Part shown: positions 39,247 to 48,554 of the stretch, piece by piece
Layout: every line of letters starts with the position of its first letter
Position numbering within the stretch: position 1 is the first letter of the stretch
Source: Vreelandella olivaria
GTDB taxonomy: Bacteria; Pseudomonadota; Gammaproteobacteria; Pseudomonadales; Halomonadaceae
Assembly (NCBI GenBank): GCA_004295565.1
Contig: AP019416.1
Span: 1,984,001 to 2,048,000, forward strand
Reading direction: 5' to 3'
Length of the DNA: 64,000 bases
Position numbers and translations under genes: made by a program
The notes under the pieces: generated by a model
Database searches by the model: none
Seen by the model: the letters and a program-made list of their open reading frames with translations, nothing else
Told to the model about the DNA's origin: nothing

Positions 39247-40615
39247 TCAAGCCTGTTCAAGCAGGCTTGGGGGTGGTACTAGCTCCTTGTCTCGGCTAAT
39301 CCAGATAGCTAAAACAATCGCTGGTACACCCAGCAGTGTGGCGATGACAAAAAAGCTCGGGTAGCCCTGAGCGGTGACGACCAGCCCGCCAAAACCGCTT
39401 AGAAATTTTCCCGGTAGCGTCATTAATGACGAGAACAGCGCGTATTGCGTGGCGGTGTAGGCGCGTGAAGTGAGGCTAGAGAGAAAGGCGATAAACACCG
39501 CGCTGGCTAAGCCGTTGGCGAGGTTATCGCCAATAATCGTGATCACCAGCATGGGCAGCTGACTGCCCACCAGGGCAAGGAGGGCAAACAGCAGGTTCGT
39601 TATCATCACCAGTCCCGCGCCGAAGATCAGCAGCGGGCCGATGCCGTAGCGCGCGACAAGAAGCCCGCCTAAAATCCCGCCGGTAATACTCATCGCAATG
39701 CCAAATATATTGGTTACGTTGGCAATCTCGGCCAGCGAAAAGCCCAGGTCGATATACAGCGGGTTGGCCATGGAGGCCATGGCCAAATCGCTAATCCTGA
39801 ATACCGCAATAAACACTAAAATCCATAGCGCTTTCACCCCATAGCGACTAAAAAAGTCGGTAAACGGGCAGACCAGCGCACCAATGCTCCAGGCCCCCAG
39901 GCGGCGTAACACTTTAGGCTTGCCCGGCTGGCGCGAATAAACGCCCGTACCTTAGGCTCGTGGATAAGTTGAATGGAGAGGGAGGCGCGTTTTGGCTCGG
40001 GACGCAGCAGTACGGTAATCACGCCAATGCTCATTAACGCCGCCATACTCAGATACGCCACATCCCAAGAGGCCGACGCTGCGATATACAGCGCGCCGGC
40101 ACCGGCGGCAAGTAAGCCACCGCGATAGCCGATAATATAGGTCGAGGCCATGGCAGCCTGAACATTGTCGTCGGCGGACTCAATACGATAGGCGTCGATA
40201 GCGATATCCTGCGTCGCTGAGCCAAACGCTACTAGCAGGGCAAACAGAGCGACCCAGCCGAGATTACCCACCGGGCTCAAACCGGCTAGTCCCACTAACC
40301 CCGCAACGATCAACCCCTGGGCTAACAGCATCCAGCCACGGCGCTGGCCGAATGCGCGGGTCAATATCGGGAGTGCTAACCGATCCACCACGGGTGCCCA
40401 GAAAAACTTGATCGAGTAGAGCATGCCGATCCAGGCAAAAAAACCAATCGCCGCGACCTCAACGCCATCGCTGCGCAGCCAGGCGGAGAGCGTTGAAAAC
40501 ACCAGCAGAAAAGGCAGGCCTGCGGAAAACCCCAAAAACAGCATGGTAATAACGGGTGCACGACAATAAATCGCCAGCGCAGCAAGCCAACTGCGCTGGG
40601 GGTGGGGCTCAACAT
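39247..40615 (-). CDS. ampG: AmpG-type muropeptide MFS permease (frameshifted)
   Basis: ATG 40615, about 456 residues and some 12 hydrophobic segments. AmpG features: ITMLFLGFSAGLPFLLVFST at the start, YSIKFFWAPVVDRLALPIL, GSATQDIAIDAYRIESADD (the conserved QDIAIDAYRIE motif) and YIIGYRGGLLAAGAGALYIA. It imports anhydromuropeptides from the periplasm for recycling. Shifts near 40561 and 39912. It is divergent from slyD, 113 bp apart. Confidence 0.9.
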
Positions 40616-40728
40616 TAAACGCTACTCCTGGTGGAAAGACGTTGGCAATGGCCAGGTGGTAAACTGAGGCATTGTTCTATTACAACGTTCTAACACAAAA
40701 CCGACAGCTTACCGGAGAGGTGTTTTCC

Positions 40729-41247
40729 ATGTCGATTACCGCGCATCAGGTAGTTACCTTGCACTATGTTCTTAGCGATGTGCTCAACGATGGCAGCAAG
40801 CAGGTATTGGATGACTCTCAGGCGCGCAATAAGCCGCTGGAGTACTTGCATGGCCACGACAATATCGTGCCAGGGTTGGAGAAGGCGCTAGCAGGGCAAA
40901 CCGTTGGCGCCGAGCTTAGCGTTCAACTAATGCCTGCGGATGCCTATGGTGTGCGTAACGAAGGTCTGGTGCAAGAAGTCAGCCGCGGCTCTTTTGGTAA
41001 CGCTGAGTTGGAACCAGGCAGCCGTTTTCAAACGGAGGGCGAAGCCGGGCCGCAAATTGTCACCGTGCTGGAAGTCGATGGCGATCGCGTCACCGTCGAT
41101 ACCAACCACCCCCTGGCCGGACGTACGCTGAACTATAAAGTGACTATTTTAGACGTGCGCGACGCTACCCGTGCAGAGTTAGCCAAAGGCCATCCATTAC
41201 CACCGGGTACCGAGCACAGCAAAGTCGAAGACCGCAAGGTGTTGTAG
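40729..41247 (+). CDS. slyD: FKBP-type peptidyl-prolyl isomerase, SlyD-like
   Basis: ATG 40729 follows GGAGAGG. 172 residues, intact. The FKBP part reads HGHDNIVPGLEKALAGQTVG, with the insert-in-flap region PADAYGVRNEGLVQEVSRGS and VDTNHPLAGRTLNYKVTILD. It acts as a prolyl isomerase and chaperone in the cytoplasm. The His/Cys-rich nickel-binding tail of E. coli SlyD is missing; the protein ends GTEHSKVEDRKVL, so a nickel role is unlikely. Confidence 0.92.
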   Translation: MSITAHQVVTLHYVLSDVLNDGSKQVLDDSQARNKPLEYLHGHDNIVPGLEKALAGQTVGAELSVQLMPADAYGVRNEGLVQEVSRGSFGNAELEPGSRFQTEGEAGPQIVTVLEVDGDRVTVDTNHPLAGRTLNYKVTILDVRDATRAELAKGHPLPPGTEHSKVEDRKVL

Positions 41248-41387
41248 CGCTCATCACGCCCAAAAATTGATCGGTATCAATTTCCTGTTTAACCGCTTCC
41301 CCGCCTTCCGTAACTTGACCCAGGTCAGCATTCTTCCGCCATTGAGTGACTAGTATGAACGCATACATCACGGCGGGAGGATTCACC

Positions 41388-41508
41388 ATGTATTGGGATG
41401 ACACAATTATCTTTGGTTTAGCCACCGTCGCGTTAGTAATCGCATTTATGGTGGGTTGCGGGCTTCGTGATTCGCGATCACCTACGTAAAAATGATCGCA
41501 AGAAGTAG
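41388..41508 (+). CDS. 39-aa small membrane protein
   Basis: ATG 41388 with GGGAGG 7 bp upstream. The frame reads MYWDDTIIFGLATVALVIAF then MVGCGFVIRDHLRKNDRKK after removing one G from TTGCGGGC near 41461. Topology: an acidic start, one membrane helix (residues 7-27) and a basic cytoplasmic tail. As read it stops after 33 codons. A strong ribosome site, an independent position and a following terminator support a real small gene. Function unknown. Confidence 0.6.
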
Positions 41509-41584
41509 CTTTCCCAGTTCATGTAAACCTTGTCAGGGGAGGGGTTTGCTAGCTTAGTTTTACCAGCCTAGTAAGCCTCCTGTT

Positions 41585-41612
41585 GCCAGCCCACCTTGGG
41601 CTGGCTTTTTTT
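41585..41612 (+). terminator. Rho-independent terminator
   Basis: GCCAGCCCA, loop CCT and TGGGCTGGC form a 9-bp stem followed by seven T. It closes the small membrane protein (and possibly slyD) transcript. Confidence 0.9.
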
Positions 41613-41733
41613 ACCTGAAATGTGCTGATAAGTTGAAATTCCTTAACGTGCGTTAAGGAGCAATACAAGGCGTGCTCTGGTAGAGTTCTTGGTAAAATTC
41701 TTTAAAAGAGTGAACACACCAGGAAGCTATGCC

Positions 41734-42239
41734 ATGAACGCAGTTGCTTTACACCGCAGCCCATGGGGTCGTGCACGTGATCAGTTAGCGTGCGTGTTAA
41801 TGGTCGTGGGCATCATGCTCCCTACGGCTGCTTTCGCCCAGGCATTAAGTATCATCAACGGCGATGTCACTCAAAAGGTCGCCCTCAGTGATTTGCGTGC
41901 CATGTCTGACGAGACGTTTACGCTCTTCGATCCCTATCAAGGGCGCGATGTGGAGATGCAGGGCCTAGAGTTTCGCACCTTTCTGATTGAACAGTTTGGC
42001 GAAGTGCCCCGGCGCTTCACTTTACTGCCTGGGATGACTATGAAGTGACGCTTGAGGGGTGGGATGACCCCAGCTGGTACTTGATCACGGCGGAAGAGGG
42101 TGACCCGCTAACTATTCGCACACGCGGCCCAGTTCGGCTCGTTGAGCGAGATTATACTAACGATAATCGCGATGTTGAGAACCTGCGTGATTTTAACGAT
42201 TGGATCTGGATGATCCGCAGTATAGAGGCGAGGTGGTGA
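41734..42239 (+). CDS. Periplasmic molybdopterin-oxidoreductase-like domain protein
   Basis: ATG 41734, AGGAAG upstream. About 169 residues: a signal peptide ending PTAAFAQ (near residue 39), then VTQKVALSDLRAMSDETFTL, DVEMQGLEFRTFLIEQFG, FTFTAWDDYEVTLEGWDDPS and WIWMIRSIEARW. This is the layout of stand-alone SUOX/oxidoreductase-molybdopterin-fold proteins that lack the cofactor cysteine, so a ligand-binding role is more likely than catalysis. One T is missing near 42025. Its stop overlaps the start of a diguanylate cyclase (GTGA), so the two probably form a sensor pair. Confidence 0.75.
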
Positions 42240-43354
42240 CATCCAAACCCAAGCCTGCTGATAAGCCATCAATGCAGCCCCGCGCGTTTGCGCGTCAACA
42301 TCGCTACGTTACATGGTTGTCGTTGAGCTTGATGAGCTTTTGGCGCTTATGGTGCTGATGGTTTATGAATCGCGCTGGGTCTACCCCGAAATACAGGCTT
42401 ACTTCAGTCAAACGGGGAACCTTACCGGTCAACAGCTTTCAACCCGGGCACGGGTCTTTCTGCAAGATGCCCAAGTCGAATTATTGGGCGATCAGGCCGA
42501 GCAAGATGCGCTGGATGCTGCACTCCTGGACATTGAATTGGCCTATGGTTTAGCCGATATGCCCATCTATCGACGTGAGTATGCTTGTGCCGAGTCTAGC
42601 TTGATGGATTTAGACCGGTTAGGGGTTCAGTTAGCGGCACGGAACATTGATCGTTTCGCTGCAGTGTCGGCGTTGTTTGCGCCTATTCAGTGCCTGACCC
42701 ATATTGAGATGGATCAGCTTGATCGCCGGGGCGCGGCGATTAATTATTTTTCAGAAAGTACGCGCCAGCATAGCCAGGTGCTGACTTACTCCAGCTTATT
42801 AATCTTTGTGATGGGGTTGGTGTTTTGGTGGCTTCACGAACGCCAGCTGCGGCGCGCGGATCGTGCCACCCAAGAGACTTTTGAGGTGGATGCAGCGCGC
42901 CATGCGCGACCCGCTCACTGGGATCGGCAATCGCAGCGCTTTGCACCAAGATGTGTTGGCGAAGCGGCACCAAACACTTGGGCTGATACTGGTCGATATC
43001 GACTTTTTTAAACAGTACAACGATGCCTGTGGGCATCCTCAAGGCGATACCCTGTTGCGACAGTTGGCGACATTGATTGGTGAAACGCTTGAGGAGGCGA
43101 AGCTCTACCGCCTGGGAGGCGATGAGTTCGCGGCACTACTCGACTGCCCAGACATAGCCACGCTTAAACGCTACTGCCATCAGTTAATGGATGGGCTGCG
43201 GGAAGCTGACTTTCCACACCCTGCCCATCCGGATAAGAAAGGCGTTACTTTAAGCGTGGGTGGCAGCTGTTTTGTGGCTGATGAAGCAACGTTTCCCTAC
43301 GCTTATGAAGCGGCAGACAAAGCACTCTACCGGGTAAAAAACGATGGGGCGTGA
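42236..43354 (+). CDS. Membrane diguanylate cyclase (GGDEF)
   Basis: GTG 42236 overlaps the previous stop. About 373 residues: membrane helix 1 near residue 30, an extracytoplasmic sensor of about 160 residues (YRREYACAESSLMDLDRLGV), membrane helix 2 (YSSLLIFVMGLVFWWL), then GGDEF with DPLTGIGNRSALHQD and an intact YRLGGDEFAALLDCP. It should make c-di-GMP. No RxxD inhibitory site is obvious. Shifts near 42342 (T lost) and near 42875. The periplasmic partner upstream probably supplies the signal. Confidence 0.88.
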
Positions 43355-43365
43355 CGGCTGGCAGG

Positions 43366-43843
43366 TTACTGAAGACGCATAATGTCTGTGTACATCGGAG
43401 CAAGCCTGCCCAGCAGCTCATTCCGTGCGCCCAGGGGATATCTTCTGCCTGCATTGCGGCATCAAGGTATTCAACGACACGATTAAAATGCACATCTGTC
43501 AGCCCCATATGTTGATGCGCACGATCCATCGGCGGGCCTTCATAACGGCAGGGGCCGTCGCTTACATCGCATAGCTGGCTGGCCAGGGATTCGGCAAATA
43601 GATCGATATTCGTGTTAGCAAAAACACCACTACTTCGGGATCATCGGCAATTCGGTATAACAGGTTCTCCACTACCGCATCAATCGTTGTTTTCCCGCCC
43701 AGGCGTTCATAGAGCGTTGTATTTGTTGATTGAGTTGCTGATTGATACGCGCAGCCTGGGAGCGAAAACGCTACCGCTATAAAGGTAAGCGCTATTAAAC
43801 AGCGGCGTGTGGGAGAGTGTTTGCGTGTGCGTGGATAGATCAT
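43366..43843 (-). CDS. Group 1 truncated haemoglobin, predicted lipoprotein (frameshifted)
   Basis: ATG 43843, about 158 residues. A basic start and hydrophobic stretch end in a lipobox (AVAFSLPGC, Cys near residue 27). The globin then reads TLYERLGGKTTIDAVVENLL, VVFFANTNIDLFAESLASQL and DRAHQHMGLTDVHFNRVVEY, the His of AHQHM being the likely proximal ligand. A lipid-anchored periplasmic 2/2 globin is unusual. Shifts near 43621 (T run) and 43437. It follows the DUF3034 gene by 10 bp, the last gene of a four-gene unit. Convergent with the cyclase, 11 bp apart. Confidence 0.85.
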
Positions 43844-43853
43844 TGCGCCCCGC

Positions 43854-44742
43854 TTAAAAGCTGCCTGAAGTGAAAGATAGCCGCCGCGTTGGGAGGGTAG
43901 GCCGGCTATATCGCCTAAATCCAACCAGGCGCCCGTGAGTGATACGTGCTTATTGATGAAGTAGGCTGTATAGAGGCTTTGCCAATCATCCTCCTCGGCA
44001 ACGCTTAGGTTATCGGGTTTCTGGCGATACTCGGCGCCAACAATCCATTGCGGGGTAATAAAGACGCCCACGCTCCCTCGGCCACCCACGAACGCCCTCC
44101 CTGGTCACCGCCAAAACCAAGTAAACCGCCCTGATTGGCATCGGTATTACGCAGGGTCGCGTTGAGCAGCACATTGCGCCCAGCAACAGCGCTAAACAGC
44201 AGCTTGCTGCCGCTCAGATACACGTCGGTGCCGCTTGTTTCATCGGCGCTCAGGGCGGTGGGAATAGTGCCATCAACCAGTCGCTTATGTTGCACCCCAA
44301 AGCTCCAAATGCCCCAAGGGTGATAGAGCACATCGCCGAATAAGCGTACTTTCGCGCCATAAATATCCTGGCCTAGTTCGCCTCCCAGGGTTTCTAAATC
44401 AAGGGTTTGACGGGCCACGGAGACTTCAACACGATCATAAACATTCAGGCTGGCGCCGGTCACCGTCAATCGATAGTCGTCTACCCACGCACGAGTAGCG
44501 GCGGCAGTGGCGCCTATTTCCTGATCGCTTGCGGTGCTGGAAAGCACGGCCCAAGGTGATAAACCACCGCCTGCAGCTCCTTCAATGGCACTTACCCCAC
44601 CCGTACCTAAAATACGGCTTCCGGCAGAGGAGGGCGTGGCGGCAAGCGCTAAACAGACCGCTAAGCAGGACGCAAGACCACCAGAGAAGGAGTGCCGAAA
44701 GGTTGAGTGGGGCTGTGAAAACATAGATTGAAATACCCTCAT
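43854..44742 (-). CDS. DUF3034 family outer-membrane/periplasmic protein
   Basis: ATG 44742; its ATGA overlaps the stop of the EAL gene, so the genes are coupled. About 295 residues. A signal peptide ends in PSSAGS (near residue 40), then come beta-rich repeats: ILGTGGVSAIEGAAGGGLSP, ASLNVYDRVEVSVARQTLDL, WSFGVQHKRLVDG and WIVGAEYRQKPDNLSVAEED. These look like amphipathic strands of a small barrel. DUF3034 has no known function. Shifts near 44070 and in the last codon (TTTT should be TTTTT before AA), which otherwise fuses it to the globin frame. Confidence 0.82.
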
Positions 44743-47104
44743 GGCTTTCTCTGGAGCGTCTTGAGTATGGATGACATCGGGTGGGGAAGTGACAGTGGGG
44801 TAAAGTTATCCAACCATGCGGGAGTTCATCCGCTGGCATGGGTTTAGCAACCCAATACCCTTGTAAATAGTCACAGCCCAGCTTGCTTAACAGCTCGGCG
44901 CTGGCGCGATTCTCAACGCCTTCGGCCACTAAACGCAGCCCTAGGCTATGGCCCATTTCGATAGTCGAGCTGACGATGGTTAAGTCATCTTTTGTGAGTC
45001 GATGGCCAACACGAAAGACTTATCAATCTTGAGCTCATCCACGGGTAGCCGTTTGATTTGCGCCAAAGAGGAGTAGCCGGTGCCGTAGTCATCGATCGCG
45101 ATACGTAGCCCCAGTTGGTTGAGCTCCATTAACGTGGACATGGCGGCATCAACGTCCTGCATAACGGCACTTTCAGTGACTTCGATACTCAGGCGGGCAG
45201 GGGAAAGGCGATAGCGTTCAAGTAAACTGGCCAAATAAGTCGCCAATTGGCGATCCACCACATCACTGGCGGATAGATTAACCGCTACCGATAAGTGATA
45301 GCCACGCTGCTGCCAGGCATGCAATTGAGCGCAGACATTGGCTAACATCCAGTGGCTAAGCATGCCGATGCTTCCCGAGCGCTCGGCCAAGCTAATAAAC
45401 TCATCGGGGGCACAAATCCTAACGACGGGTGACGCCAGCGCATCAACGCTTCGCACTGCTCTACACGGCCGTTACGGGTGTCTACTTTGGGCTGGTAGGC
45501 CATCCACAGTTCACCGTTGCCCACTGCATCCTGTAGATCTCGAATCAGGGTGAGCTGGCGTAAATGGTGCTCATCCTGCCCCTCCAGATAGCGTTGATGA
45601 GGGTGCCGGTGACGTCGCGCCATATCCAGTGCTATATCGGATCGCCGCAGCAATAGTTGTGGGCTGTCGCCATGGTCGGGGTAGTTGGTTTCGCCTGCCG
45701 AAAGGGAGGGGGTAATAGGGGATTTATCAAGATCAATAGGGTGGTGCAGCGACGTGAACAGCCGAGTTCGCCAGGCAAAGTCGCTTCTCGACTGCTTGAC
45801 GACCAGTAGCAGCTCGTCACCGTCAAGCCGGTAGGCAGTGCTCTCCGAACCATCAAAATGCTGCAAGCGCTTGGCCAGGGTGGCCAGCACGTGATCCCCC
45901 AGCGCATAGCCGAAGGTGTCGTTAATGTCGCGAAAGTTGTTAATTGCCAGGCGCAGAAGGGTAAACGGCTCACCGCGTTTGATTAAAAGGCTAACATCTT
46001 CTTGAGCACTCATTCGATTGGGCAGGTCAGTGAGTAAATCGTGGCGAGATTGGTGATGCAGTGTTGCTTCGCGCTGAGCGATGCCCTCCTGCATGGCGAG
46101 CAGGGTCGATGCCAGCAGTCCGGTTTCGCTCCGCTCAGTACCGACCGGTAACTCAGTGAAGCGCTCGCCGCGCCCAATGCGCTGAGCCGCCTGGGCCAGC
46201 TCCATTAACGGTTTGCTCATGCTGCGCGCGCTCCACATGGCAATGAGCACGGTAAACAGTAGAATCAGTGCGATGATGCCTAGCAGTTGCCATTGCAATG
46301 AGCGATACGCGCCAAGCAGCTCGTTGCGTGAGAGTTGTAACAGCGCATAGGTATGGTTGGCGTCGTCTGAATAGAGCTGGCTCGCGTAGGTCAGGTATCC
46401 GGCATCCGGCGTCATCTGGCTGTGTAGGGCATACTCGCCTTCGATTAACTCATCACCCCGTTCGCTCATTAACTCCAGAGCCAATTGCCCAGGGTGAGAG
46501 CTGGCTAGGTAGCTGATCTCGCCGTTATCCCCATAGTTAACCACGCTAATGTCCAACCCGGTTAACGCATTAATCTCTTCCGTCACTGCTTCATTGATTA
46601 AAAAACCCATTCCAACCCAGCCAATCAGGTTGGGAGCGCGCACCGGGAGCAGGGCGAATTCATAAGGCTGACCCTCGGCGATGACGACGCTAACTGCTTG
46701 GCCCTCTTGGCGAGCCCGGTCGAAGAGCTGCGGGAAAGGCATCGGGCTATTTTGCGGATGATGGCTGCTCGCCAGGATGTGCCCATCCAGACCGCTGAGT
46801 AACACGATATCTGCCTTGGCTCGATCACCATGGTTGGCCAGCACGGAGTAGAGCGTCTCGGTATCCTGGGTGGAAACGGCGCTTTTAAAACCAAAGTCAT
46901 CGGCGAGAATAGCAACGTTATTGGTTAACTGTTCACCGCGCGCGTCCAGCAGCTGTGCTAATACATTGGCCCCACTTCTAACCGTTGGGATCCTTTGGCA
47001 ATAACATCGTTTTGGGTCGCGCGAAGGAATGCCACTCCGGTGGCGAGTTGCGAGACAATCACCACGGTCAGCAGTACGAGCATCAGGCGCGTTCTAAAGC
47101 GCAT
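44739..47104 (-). CDS. Membrane GGDEF/EAL protein, probable c-di-GMP phosphodiesterase
   Basis: ATG 47104, about 788 residues. Membrane helix 1 at residues 5-25, a large periplasmic sensor with LLSGLDGHILASSHHPQNSP and WVGMGFLINEAV (cache-like), membrane helix 2 (LLGIIALILLFTVLIAMW), a HAMP linker, a degenerate GGDEF (YRLDGDELLLV), and an EAL domain with CEALMRWRHP, SIEVTESAVM and IAIDDYGTGYSSL. The intact EAL with a degenerate GGDEF suggests c-di-GMP degradation. Shifts near 46968, 45410, 44990 and 44820. Second gene of the cupredoxin-EAL-DUF3034-globin unit. Confidence 0.9.
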
Positions 47105-47167
47105 AGCAACCTCACTAAGTGGCTGATCGCCATCTCTTGAACACGGGTAAGGGCTTAAGTGGCATCT

Positions 47168-47857
47168 TTAAAGCGCTGTTGAAGGGGGAGAGAGCGTTGG
47201 CGCTGGAGGTGGCAGTGCGTTGAGTTCTAAACTGACTTCCAACGGGTCATTATCGGTAATGATGCCTTCCCACCACACTTGCTGGCTGTCATCAAGTTGC
47301 GGGTGCCACACCCGCACACGATGCTCACCAGCGGGCAGCGTGGGCAGGGAAAGCATGCCTTCGGCGCCCGTTATCGCCGCGTAAGGGGCATCGCTGACGA
47401 CAATAAACGCCTGCATATGGTCGTGAATATTACACCCTAAGACGACAACACCGGCCTGGTCAAATTGAACCGGTGGCGGCGTTTCTTGCAAATAGAGGTT
47501 TAAATCAAAGGTTTTGGCCGGTGAAAAGGAGTAGACGTGGTGGCGAGTGGTGTCTTGGTTGGGAAAGGCCACATAGCTGCCGGTCGGTACGGCCAGTACC
47601 TTGGGGTGAAAGGCAGCATCCCGCTGATAGATGTTCTCTTCCTGAGGAGGATTGCTCGCCGCCGAATCGTAGTAAACCTCAACGACTGCATCCTCAAGCG
47701 GCTGACCATCAGCACTACTAACGGTTATCTGTGCGGCATTAGCGGTGGGGATAAGAAAGCTGATGATCGTCAGTGCCAATAACGGGAGTGGGTATGCATT
47801 GATAAAACCCATAAAAGGGTGACGTAGTCGTGTTGGCTTTGGCATTGAGGTCGGCAT
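47168..47857 (-). CDS. Periplasmic cupredoxin-like protein (annotated in relatives as methylamine utilisation protein)
   Basis: From ATG 47857, or the second Met 47845. About 229 residues, intact. A signal peptide ends LIPTANAA (near residue 41). The plastocyanin-like fold shows VAFPNQDTTRHHVYSFSPAK (His ligand) and VVLGCNIHDHMQAFIVV with Cys and two His, an arrangement able to bind type 1 copper. A C-terminal beta domain and Pro-rich tail follow. First gene of the unit with the EAL, DUF3034 and globin genes. The methylamine link is by annotation habit only; no mau genes are nearby. Confidence 0.82.
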   Translation of the reverse strand: MPTSMPKPTRLRHPFMGFINAYPLPLLALTIISFLIPTANAAQITVSSADGQPLEDAVVEVYYDSAASNPPQEENIYQRDAAFHPKVLAVPTGSYVAFPNQDTTRHHVYSFSPAKTFDLNLYLQETPPPVQFDQAGVVVLGCNIHDHMQAFIVVSDAPYAAITGAEGMLSLPTLPAGEHRVRVWHPQLDDSQQVWWEGIITDNDPLEVSLELNALPPPAPTLSPPSTAL

Positions 47858-47960
47858 CCCGTATTAAAGCTGGCTCTTAGTTAGCCCGCGTAGCGTTAAG
47901 CTTAATAGTGAATGGATTGTGCAAGAAAGTCATGCGTTTGGCTTAACGATAAGCCAACAC

Positions 47961-48554
47961 TTAACGCCATGCTGAGCGACGCCAGGTATTCTTCCATGCC
48001 TGCATGACCCGCTCCGGGTACCAGGTTTCGCCCAAGCTGCCATTGTAGCGCGCTAGCGCACGGGTAAAGTCGCCATTCTCAAGGGCTAGGTAGTGCGCCA
48101 AAATCGTACAGCCATAGCGCAGATTGCGTGGCGGGTAGGTTAAGTCGTCAATCGGTAGCCCAAGTTCGCTGACCCAGAACGGCATGATTTGCATCAAGCC
48201 AACGGCGCCTGCCGAAGAGATAGCATCGGCTTTGAAGGCGCTCTCCACCTGAATCAAAGCTAACACCAACTCTGGCGGTAAGCCTGCCAGCCTGGCTTCT
48301 TGGTAGATGCGTGTGAGCAGTGTCTGGCGCTGGGCGGCATCATCCATAAAACGAGCCAGCGGCGTGTCCATACGTTCACGCCACTGGCGCGCTGCCCACT
48401 GCTGTTGAGGCGTCTGATGCTGCTGATTGGCAGACTCAAGGGTGGGGCGCAGGGTTTGGGGTAACGGCTGAGCAGCCACTAGGCTTGTGGCTACAAGCCC
48501 AGCGCTGCTCAGCAATACCCCGCTAAGCGTTACTGCCTTAGCTAGCTTTCTCAC
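47961..48554 (-). CDS. Lytic transglycosylase (SLT domain)
   Basis: GTG 48554 begins a signal peptide ([20 protein letters not shown], cleavage after VAAQ). The longer open frame from 48587 belongs to the end of proS. About 197 residues. Catalytic Glu in [20 protein letters not shown], then GLMQIMPFW and [19 protein letters not shown]: the Slt goose-lysozyme-like fold. It cuts peptidoglycan glycan strands in the periplasm. The start overlaps the proS 3' end by 17 bp. Confidence 0.9.
   Translation of the reverse strand: MRKLAKAVTLSGVLLSSAGLVATSLVAAQPLPQTLRPTLESANQQHQTPQQQWAARQWRERMDTPLARFMDDAAQRQTLLTRIYQEARLAGLPPELVLALIQVESAFKADAISSAGAVGLMQIMPFWVSELGLPIDDLTYPPRNLRYGCTILAHYLALENGDFTRALARYNGSLGETWYPERVMQAWKNTWRRSAWR

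Noticed and set aside
39249-39268. AAGCCTG/CAGGCTT hairpin at the end of ampG
   Set aside because: It lies within the last codons of ampG and has no T-tract, so a terminator call is not supported.
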